A DNA stretch of 5,204 nucleotides from JBFGCM01 sp041581135 (GTDB lineage: Bacteria; Actinomycetota; Acidimicrobiia; Spongiisociales; UBA5794), in assembly GCA_041581135.1 (NCBI GenBank), contig JBFGCM010000142.1, positions 1 through 5,204 of the forward strand, in the 5' to 3' direction. The notes beneath the pieces are model-generated. The model saw only the letters and a program-made list of their open reading frames with translations. It did not search any database and was not told the origin of the DNA. Both the position numbers and the translations under genes were made by a program. Positions 1 to 4,697 of the stretch are shown piece after piece. How positions within the stretch are numbered: the first letter of the stretch is position 1; each line of letters begins with the position of its first letter.

Positions 1-86
1 ACCTCTCTGTGAACCGTCAGGCCTGAAGTACCCCGCGCGGACCTGGACCGCGCGCGCCTCGCGATACCTGCATGAGGGCCCCGACA

Positions 87-117
87 GGGAACCCGGGTCG
101 ATGCCACAACCGTCTCA
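87..117 (+). promoter_or_regulatory. Possible ECF-sigma-type promoter upstream of the DUF4349 gene
   Basis: GGGAAC at 87-92 resembles the GGAAC/GAAAC -35 element of ECF sigma factors. CGTCTCA at 111-117 resembles ECF -10 elements (CGTC, or the GTCT-A form). The spacer between GGGAAC and CGTC is 18 bases, one or two longer than most such promoters. Transcription would start near 123-126, giving a leader of about 20 bases that contains the ribosome site. No TTGACA-like -35 is visible anywhere in 1-144. This is a motif match only; in GC-rich DNA a chance match is quite possible. Confidence 0.22.
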
Positions 118-132
118 CCGGGAACCGGACCT

Positions 133-139
133 GGGAGGG
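133..139 (+). promoter_or_regulatory. Ribosome binding site of the DUF4349 gene
   Basis: GGGAGGG at 133-139 ends five bases before the ATG at 145. It is a purine-rich match to the 16S anti-Shine-Dalgarno sequence and fixes the start codon, since the next methionines (codons 10 and 14) have no comparable site. Confidence 0.7.
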
Positions 140-144
140 CCCGA

Positions 145-1473
145 ATGAGTGAGACAACCAACCGATCGCGAATGCGATCACTGATGTTCATCGTCGTGGC
201 GTTGCTGGTGGTGACGGCGGCGTGTACCACGAGCAGCGAAGACGCCGGATTCGAGGTGTCGAGCGATGCCGGCGCCACCACCACCATGGCGGCGGTCGCG
301 GCCCCGGGAGAGGCTCCGGCCGCCGGCGACGAAGACCGGACCGTCGAGGCTCCGGACGCCCTGGGAACCGGTGCCGTGGTGCCGGCCGTGCTCCAGGTGC
401 GGGATCTGGGACGCGACATCATCTTCACCGCCCAGATGACCGTAGCGGTGAACGATGTCGCCGCGGCCAGCGCCGAAGCGACACGCGTCATCGAGTCGCT
501 GGGCGGCATCGTGTTCGGCCAACAGACCACCGGCACCCCCGAGCCGAGGGCCGTGCTGACCTTCAAGGTGTTCCCGGAACACTTCCAGGAGGCGCTGGAC
601 CGACTCGGCTCCATCGGCGAGCTGCGGACCCAGACCGTCTCGGCAGACGACGTGACCGAGCGGGTGGTCGACCTGGAAAGCCGCATCAACACCGCCACGG
701 CGAGCGTGGAGCGGCTGCGCGGCTTCCTCGCCGACGCCACCGACATCAAGACGATCGCCGAACTGGAGAACCAGCTCCTGCAGCGCGAGACCGAGCTCGA
801 GACCCTGCGGGGGCAGCTGCGCACCGTGCAGGACCTGGTCAGCCTGGCGACGATCACCGTGACGCTCACGCAAGCCGAGAGCAGTCCTGCGGTCGACCTG
901 TTCCTGTCTGCCTACCCGGGCCATGAAGACGCCGGTGCGTCGTGCCCCGGCGAGATGGACATCGACATCGAGGAATCCACCGACGTGACGCTCTGCTTCG
1001 AGGTGTTCAACACCGGCGACACGAACCTCACCGACTTCGGCATCCGGGATGCCGTGCTGGGCATCGAGAGCGTCGACGAGCTGATCGTGGTCTTCGGTGA
1101 TCCCAAGGCCGTGCTGGAGCCGGGTCAGTCGTTCCTGCTCGCCGCCGAGCTGACGCCCGAGCGCAGCGTGCGGTCTCAGACCCGACTCACTGCCACCGCG
1201 GTGACCGCCTCGGGTGATGTCGTTGACGGCCGCTCGGTCGCCACCACGATGTCGATCTTCGTGCAGACCTTCGATCCTGGCGGCCTCCCCGGCTTCTCCG
1301 ACGGACTCGATGCGAGTTGGAACCTGCTACAGAACCTGGGCGGACTCGTGGTGCTGTTCGCCGGCATCGCCCTACCGTTCCTGTGGGTGCTACTGGCGGC
1401 CTGGCTCTTCATCCGCTGGAGGCGCGGTCGCGACCCTGAGCCGACCCCACCGCCCGTGATGAGCGAGGGATAG
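145..1473 (+). CDS. DUF4349 domain lipoprotein with Ig-like insert and C-terminal membrane anchor
   Basis: This is a 442-residue envelope protein of unknown biochemical role. A signal peptide (hydrophobic stretch about 13-24) ends in a lipobox with Cys27 (VTAAC), so the N-terminus should be lipidated. Residues 28-80 are a low-complexity, acidic/Ala-Thr linker. Residues about 86-242 match DUF4349: an alpha/beta start (RDIIFTAQMTV, then GGIVFGQQ and LTFKVFPEHF), a coiled-coil helical hairpin (about 172-230, with DVTERVVDLESR) and a closing strand SLATITVTL. The family normally runs directly from that strand into a GLxxxWNxL amphipathic helix and a transmembrane helix; those are here at about 387-424, followed by a positive WRRGR tail. 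Between them sits an extra region of about 135 residues (244-378). Its motif DVTLCFEVFNTGDTNLTDF (280-298) and its LEPGQSF resemble DUF11/CARDB-type Ig-like repeats, with Cys267 and Cys284 as a possible disulfide. The family assignment is firm; the insert identity is inferred. Confidence 0.88.
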   Translation: MSETTNRSRMRSLMFIVVALLVVTAACTTSSEDAGFEVSSDAGATTTMAAVAAPGEAPAAGDEDRTVEAPDALGTGAVVPAVLQVRDLGRDIIFTAQMTVAVNDVAAASAEATRVIESLGGIVFGQQTTGTPEPRAVLTFKVFPEHFQEALDRLGSIGELRTQTVSADDVTERVVDLESRINTATASVERLRGFLADATDIKTIAELENQLLQRETELETLRGQLRTVQDLVSLATITVTLTQAESSPAVDLFLSAYPGHEDAGASCPGEMDIDIEESTDVTLCFEVFNTGDTNLTDFGIRDAVLGIESVDELIVVFGDPKAVLEPGQSFLLAAELTPERSVRSQTRLTATAVTASGDVVDGRSVATTMSIFVQTFDPGGLPGFSDGLDASWNLLQNLGGLVVLFAGIALPFLWVLLAAWLFIRWRRGRDPEPTPPPVMSEG

Positions 1474-1497
1474 GGGGCTGAACCCTTTCCCGCGTCG

Positions 1498-1544
1498 CCG
1501 GGGCCTGGCAGCGGTGCAGAGACAGAATCGAGGTCGGGCCCCGG
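1498..1544. terminator. GC-rich stem-loop in the convergent gap (first of two)
   Basis: CCGGGGCC at 1498-1505 is the exact reverse complement of GGCCCCGG at 1537-1544. Four more inner pairs, two of them G-U in the plus-strand RNA, extend the stem to 12 pairs (1498-1509 with 1533-1544) around a 23-base loop. It lies 24 bases after the stop of the DUF4349 gene. No T-tract follows on either strand, so it is not a canonical intrinsic terminator. It may be a GC-rich actinobacterial-type terminator or an mRNA 3' end stabiliser. Confidence 0.4.
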
Positions 1545-1563
1545 AGCTGCGACATGACAAGAC

Positions 1564-1599
1564 GCGGCGGAGGTGACACGGTGGAGTCGCCTCCGCCGC
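1564..1599. terminator. Strong stem-loop between convergent genes, probable bidirectional terminator
   Basis: GCGGCGGAGG at 1564-1573 is a perfect 10-base inverted repeat of CCTCCGCCGC at 1590-1599. It extends inward through TGAC/GTCG (one T-G wobble, three standard pairs) to a 14-pair stem with the 8-base loop 1578-1585. It lies between the stop of the plus-strand DUF4349 gene (1473) and the stop of the minus-strand AhpD-like gene (1650). The position and symmetry fit termination of both transcripts. There is no T-tract on the plus side, and only a weakly T-rich stretch (GTCTTGTCATGT) on the minus side. Confidence 0.6.
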
Positions 1600-1649
1600 C
1601 AACAGGGTGCATCGCAGCCGCCTCCACAAGAGACGACCGAGGTAGGGGG

Positions 1650-2015
1650 CTAGCCGACCGCTCGATCTGCCTTGAGTTCCTTGAACTCGGTGTACGCGCT
1701 CCAGGCCTTGGCTCCATAGGTGGTGCCGGGCCCGCCCGTCATCATGATGGCGACGCCGATGCCTTCGGCGACCTCCTGGTTGTCGGCGCCGTGGTGAACG
1801 AGGGAGCGGGCGTGAGCGGCGATGCAGCCGTCACAGCCTTGGGCGATGCTCACAGCCAGCGCGATGATCTCCTTCGTGGTGCGCGGGAGGGCTTCGCCCT
1901 CGTCCATCGCCGAGTTGTGCAGGCCGCTGAAGCCCTGATACACGTGCGGGATCATCTTGCGTAGCTCTCGCCCCCCCGCCGCCAAGCTGCGCTGCAGGTC
2001 GTGGTAGTGGCCCAT
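1650..2015 (-). CDS. AhpD-like / carboxymuconolactone decarboxylase family protein
   Basis: This is a 121-residue all-helical redox protein of the CMD/AhpD superfamily. The core reads KEIIALAVSIAQGCDGCIAA, with Cys61-x-x-Cys64 and His68; Glu49 lies twelve residues before the first cysteine. The spacing Glu-12-Cys-3-Cys-4-His is the same as in the proton relay and catalytic cysteines of Mycobacterium tuberculosis AhpD (Glu118, Cys130, Cys133, His137). This supports a thiol-dependent peroxidase or disulfide-exchange activity rather than the cysteine-free decarboxylase branch. The rest fits the family: an N-terminal helix with HxxF-type spacing, and a GVAIMMTGGPGTTYG segment (87-101) before the last helix. 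The length is normal for a single-domain member. The ATG at 2015 is preceded by AGGAG (2024-2028) at 8 bases. No peroxiredoxin or lipoyl-protein partner is in the window, so the physiological substrate is unknown. It is divergent from the M20 gene. Confidence 0.87.
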   Translation of the reverse strand: MGHYHDLQRSLAAGGRELRKMIPHVYQGFSGLHNSAMDEGEALPRTTKEIIALAVSIAQGCDGCIAAHARSLVHHGADNQEVAEGIGVAIMMTGGPGTTYGAKAWSAYTEFKELKADRAVG

Positions 2016-2102
2016 GTCTCTTGCTCCTGTGAATGGCGTGAGGCGTCATGCTACGAGCCTGGCTACGCTCAATCGGCGACACCTCAGGAGGACCCCCGCG
2101 CC
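2016..2102. promoter_or_regulatory. Divergent promoter region between the AhpD-like and M20 genes
   Basis: These 87 bases must carry the promoters of both divergent genes unless one is read from further away. The region holds a 9-base inverted repeat with one mismatch (TGAGGCGTC at 2039-2047 against GACACCTCA at 2078-2086). Between the arms, GCTACG occurs twice (2050-2055 and 2062-2067), a 12-base direct repeat period. On the minus strand TTGAGC (2067-2072) and CATGAC, 16 bases further on, are a weak -35/-10 candidate for the AhpD-like gene. No convincing sigma-70 promoter is visible on the plus strand. The repeats could be operator sites, but that is inference. Confidence 0.4.
2086..2091 (+). 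promoter_or_regulatory. Ribosome binding site that sets the M20 gene start
   Basis: AGGAGG at 2086-2091 is a full Shine-Dalgarno match 11 bases before the ATG at 2103. It decides against the in-frame GTG at 2001, which would add 34 residues unlike the family and would start inside the divergent gene. Confidence 0.75.
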
Positions 2103-3251
2103 ATGGATCTGAAGGAACGCGCCGAGCAGAGCTTCGGCGATGTCGAGAAGCATCTCCATGAGATCAGCCGCTGGATGTACGAGCACCCCGAGTTGGCCTA
2201 CGAAGAGGTGAGGTCGTCCGCCCGCCTCGTCGAGTTCCTCGCCGGTGCCGGCTTCGACGTCGAGTATCCGGCCTACGGACTCGAGACCGCCTTTGCCGCC
2301 AGGGCGGGCACCGAAGGGCCCGAGGTGGTCATTTGCGCCGAATACGACGCGCTCCCCGAGGTCGGTCATGCATGCGGCCACAACATCATTGCTGCGGCTG
2401 CCGCCGGGGCCGGAGTGGCGCTGGCTCCGCTCGCCGAACAGCTTGGCTGCCGGGTCACGGTCCTGGGTACACCAGCCGAAGAGCATTTCGGCGGCAAGGT
2501 GGACCTCATCAACGCCGGCGCCTTCGCCGACGCTGCCGCCTCCATGATGGTCCATCCCTCGCCGCTGGACGTGCTGGACCCGGACATCCTGGCGGTCGCC
2601 CACATCGACGTGGAGTTCTTCGGCAAGGAATCGCATGCCGCGTTCGCACCGCAGCTGGGCCGCAACGCCCTCGACGCCGCCGTGCACGCCTACGTGAACG
2701 TCTCCACGTTGCGCCAATCGCTCTATCCGACAGACAAGGTCCACGGCATCATCAGCTACGGCGGCGGCGCTCCCAATGTGATCCCCGCGCACACCAAGAT
2801 GAGCTGGTACGTGCGCGCCGCCACCATGGAGCGCCTCACCGAGCTTCGCGGACGCGTCGACGACTGCTTCGAGGCGGCGGCCAGGGCGGCCGGCTGCACC
2901 GTCCAGGTACAAGAAGAGGGCTACACGTACGAGCCGATGATCACCAACCGGGTGCTCGCCGAGCTCTACCAGTCCAACTCCACGACGCTGGGGCGGCCCT
3001 TGGGGCGCGGCGCCGACCAACCCGTGGGAGCCGCCGGATCCACCGACATGGGCAACGTGAGCCAGGTCGTCCCGAGCATCCATCCGATGCTCGACATCAA
3101 CTCGTCGCCACACGTCAACCACCAGAAGGAGTTCGCCGCCGCCACCATCACCCCCGATGGCGACCGTGCCATCCGCGACGGCGCCCTAGCGATGGCATGG
3201 ACGGTGATCGACCTGGCGGTCCACGACCGCTGGGACGAGTTGGCGACCTGA
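2103..3251 (+). CDS. M20 family metallo-amidohydrolase, PM20D2/AbgB-like
   Basis: This is a 382-residue cytosolic zinc (or other divalent metal) hydrolase of the M20 family, expected to cleave an amide or peptide bond in an N-acyl or dipeptide-like substrate. The N-terminus has the family signature HEISRWMYEHPELAYEE (19-35). CAEYDALPEVGHACGHN (78-94) contains the likely metal ligands Cys91 and His93. TPAEE (123-127) supplies the catalytic and metal-binding glutamates, and His151 in MVHP is a further ligand. The dimerisation/lid domain begins at about 165, with FFGKESHAA (172-180) including His178. The C-terminal part has STDMGNVSQVVPSIHP (313-328) and His340 in the NHQKEFAAA segment. The STDxGNVS-plus-IHP pattern matches the PM20D2 (beta-alanyl-lysine dipeptidase) and AbgB (p-aminobenzoyl-glutamate hydrolase) subgroup rather than the indole-acetyl/hippurate subgroup. 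The exact substrate is not readable. There is no signal peptide. Length is normal and all expected motifs are intact. Confidence 0.92.
   Translation: MDLKERAEQSFGDVEKHLHEISRWMYEHPELAYEEVRSSARLVEFLAGAGFDVEYPAYGLETAFAARAGTEGPEVVICAEYDALPEVGHACGHNIIAAAAAGAGVALAPLAEQLGCRVTVLGTPAEEHFGGKVDLINAGAFADAAASMMVHPSPLDVLDPDILAVAHIDVEFFGKESHAAFAPQLGRNALDAAVHAYVNVSTLRQSLYPTDKVHGIISYGGGAPNVIPAHTKMSWYVRAATMERLTELRGRVDDCFEAAARAAGCTVQVQEEGYTYEPMITNRVLAELYQSNSTTLGRPLGRGADQPVGAAGSTDMGNVSQVVPSIHPMLDINSSPHVNHQKEFAAATITPDGDRAIRDGALAMAWTVIDLAVHDRWDELAT
3216..3230 (-). terminator. Possible small hairpin past the minus-strand lipoprotein stop
   Basis: GCGGTC (3216-3221) and GACCGC (3225-3230) form a perfect 6-pair stem with a 3-base loop. 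It lies about 25 bases beyond the stop of the minus-strand lipoprotein gene, inside the last codons of the M20 gene. There is no T-tract. A chance hairpin in GC-rich coding DNA is a serious alternative. Confidence 0.2.
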
Positions 3252-3254
3252 CGT

Positions 3255-4637
3255 TCAGCCGTCGGATGCGCTCTTGGTGCCGGAGAACACCGCCGACCCA
3301 AAGATCATGTCGATGTGACGCCGGTCGGCCGGCGTGTCCCCGCCGGTGGTGTAGGTGAGGATGTAGGCATCAGAGCCGGCGAAGACCAGCAGCTGGCGGC
3401 CCTCGATGCTCTCGCCGGCGCTGGCACCGCGGTAGTGGATCACCCACGCGTTGCGACCGTCGGCGGTCACGAGCACACTGCGGGACACGACCTCGACGTC
3501 GTCGATGAAGAACTCGTACTGGTCGACGGTGATATCGGCGTATTCGTCCAGGGTGAGCCCGCCGAAGCCACGGAGGTCCTCGACCCCCACCACGAGGTTC
3601 GCATTGGTCTCGAGGTCGAAGAAGGTCACGACGTCGACGTACCCGTCGTAGTCGAACGGTTCGTCGAAGATGAACCACGGCCGAGGGAACAACACTTCGA
3701 AGCCGAAGCCCTCGCTTACGTACGGGAGGTAGCCCTCCGGAGCATCGATCTCGGGCACAATCGGCATGTCGATGACGATGCCCAAGTCATCACCGAGCTC
3801 GTAGTGGGCCGCAAGTGAAACCTGCACGCGGGTGCCGGCGGAGTAGTCACCCACAGGCGCATCGAGCAGATCCGGTGTGCCCGACACGTCGACGTCATAG
3901 CCGATGAGCGCGTCGTCGGACGTGCGGAGAAAGACGTCGATGGTGCCCTCGGCGGCGCTGTCGTCCGACGGGCTCAGTCCGAGCAGCACCAGAGCGCGTG
4001 CCAGCCGCTCCACCGGAATCGAATAGCGCCGGGCCTCGGTGCCCTTCCGGCGCACCACATCCCACGGCAGCGTCGACAGGATGCCGTACAACTCGGTTTC
4101 GTTGGCCCGCCGGGTCGCTTCGTCCAGCTCGAGATCGGCGGCGAACGAAAGCGCTTCCTGGAGTTCCGCGTCGGTGAGCGGAAGCCACGGTTTGCCATGC
4201 TCCTTGGTCCAGGCCTCGTCCCCGATCTCGATCACCTCCACCTCACCGAACGTGAACCCCGGGAACGAGAGGGTCGTGATCGACCGGAAACGATCAGGCA
4301 GCAGCCACTCGCTGAGCGTGCTCAACGTGAAGGAGTCGTCGATCTGGTCCGGCGCCGACACCACGAAGTCGGCCTGCACCTCGACGCGGCCGGAGGCGGC
4401 CTCCTCGGGTGGGCTCACCTCCGCCAAGAGCATGGTGGTGGTCGTCGGTGGCGGCGGTGCCTCGGTGGTGGTCACCACGATGGTCTCGGGGGGCATCGTG
4501 GTGGACGGCGGTGGGGCGGTTCGTTCCGGCGCCGAGCCGGGTGTAGGGCCGACGACCGTGGAAGGCTCGTCGGACGTGCACGCCGTAGCAACGAGCAGCA
4601 TGGTCACGGCCGCCACCAGGACCTTGCGAATCACCAT
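3255..4637 (-). CDS. Two-domain secreted lipoprotein (LppX/LprG-like plus PsbP-like)
   Basis: This is a 460-residue protein with no recognised family name. The signal peptide MVIRKVLVAAVTMLLVATAC ends in a lipobox at Cys20, the only cysteine. A Pro/Thr-rich linker (21-80) follows, with runs such as TTTEAPPPPTTTT, presumably spanning the outer wall layers. Residues about 84-290 look like the antiparallel sheet of LolA/LppX/LprG-type lipoproteins: a VEVQADF opening strand, then SFPGFTFGEVEVIEIGDEAW, a helical RRANETELYGILSTLP stretch, and DVFLRTSDDALIGYDVDVSG. Residues about 305-452 resemble PsbP/DUF1795-like domains: YVSEGFGFEVLFPRPW, NANLVVGVEDLRGF, LTLDEYADITVDQYE, RNAWVIHYRG and DAYILTYTTGGD. 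Both fold calls rest on pattern and are inferred. The start is ATG at 4637; the adjacent GTG at 4634 has better spacing from AAGGGG (4641-4646) and could be used instead. It lies 60 bases after the ABC ATPase on the same strand. Confidence 0.8.
   Translation of the reverse strand: MVIRKVLVAAVTMLLVATACTSDEPSTVVGPTPGSAPERTAPPPSTTMPPETIVVTTTEAPPPPTTTTMLLAEVSPPEEAASGRVEVQADFVVSAPDQIDDSFTLSTLSEWLLPDRFRSITTLSFPGFTFGEVEVIEIGDEAWTKEHGKPWLPLTDAELQEALSFAADLELDEATRRANETELYGILSTLPWDVVRRKGTEARRYSIPVERLARALVLLGLSPSDDSAAEGTIDVFLRTSDDALIGYDVDVSGTPDLLDAPVGDYSAGTRVQVSLAAHYELGDDLGIVIDMPIVPEIDAPEGYLPYVSEGFGFEVLFPRPWFIFDEPFDYDGYVDVVTFFDLETNANLVVGVEDLRGFGGLTLDEYADITVDQYEFFIDDVEVVSRSVLVTADGRNAWVIHYRGASAGESIEGRQLLVFAGSDAYILTYTTGGDTPADRRHIDMIFGSAVFSGTKSASDG
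3318..3335 (+). terminator. Possible hairpin past the M20 stop
   Basis: ACGCCGG (3318-3324) and CCGGCGT (3329-3335) form a perfect 7-pair stem closed by the loop TCGG. It lies about 66 bases after the M20 stop, within the 3' end of the convergent lipoprotein gene (codons around residues 434-440). It could terminate or protect the M20 message. No T-tract follows, so the assignment is weak. Confidence 0.25.
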
Positions 4638-4680
4638 GCTCCCCTTCGGAGCTCGTCACCTACCGCAACGCATGGTAACG

Positions 4681-4697
4681 GCAGCGCGACCGGCTGC
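4681..4697 (-). terminator. Weak stem-loop directly after the ABC ATPase stop
   Basis: GCAGC (4681-4685) and GCTGC (4693-4697) form a 5-pair stem with a 7-base loop that abuts the TGA stop of the ABC ATPase gene. Only a GTT follows on the minus strand instead of a T-tract. It may attenuate rather than stop transcription into the downstream lipoprotein gene. The remainder of the 60-base gap (4638-4680) shows no clear promoter. Confidence 0.2.

Noticed and set aside
17..54. Palindrome TCAGGCCTGA (17-26) and a 7-pair GC stem (34-40 with 48-54)
   Set aside because: Short GC-rich symmetries like these are expected by chance here, there is no T-tract, and the gene they might serve lies outside the window.
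178..924. Long minus-strand open frame (248 codons) opposite the DUF4349 gene, and a plus-strand Arg-rich frame at 222-926
   Set aside because: Both overlap a well-supported DUF4349 gene. Their translations are low-complexity Arg/Gly/His-rich and lack a convincing ribosome site.
1554..1964. Plus-strand frame of 136 codons opposite the AhpD-like gene
   Set aside because: It is antisense to a gene with the full Glu-Cys-Cys-His motif, and it begins just before and runs through the intergenic stem-loop at 1564-1599.
2001..2102. GTG at 2001 as an extended start for the M20 protein
   Set aside because: The extra 34 residues do not look like the family and would overlap the divergent gene's start. 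AGGAGG at 2086-2091 supports the ATG at 2103.
2046..3122. Long minus-strand open frame (358 codons) opposite the M20 gene
   Set aside because: It is antisense to a gene with every M20 motif intact. Its translation is His/Gly/Val/Arg-rich with no recognisable domain, typical of the shadow frame of GC-rich coding DNA.
4436..4515. Repetitive GGTGGTGGT-type sequence as a possible repeat element
   Set aside because: It encodes the Pro/Thr/Val-rich linker of the lipoprotein. The repetition is explained by protein low complexity.
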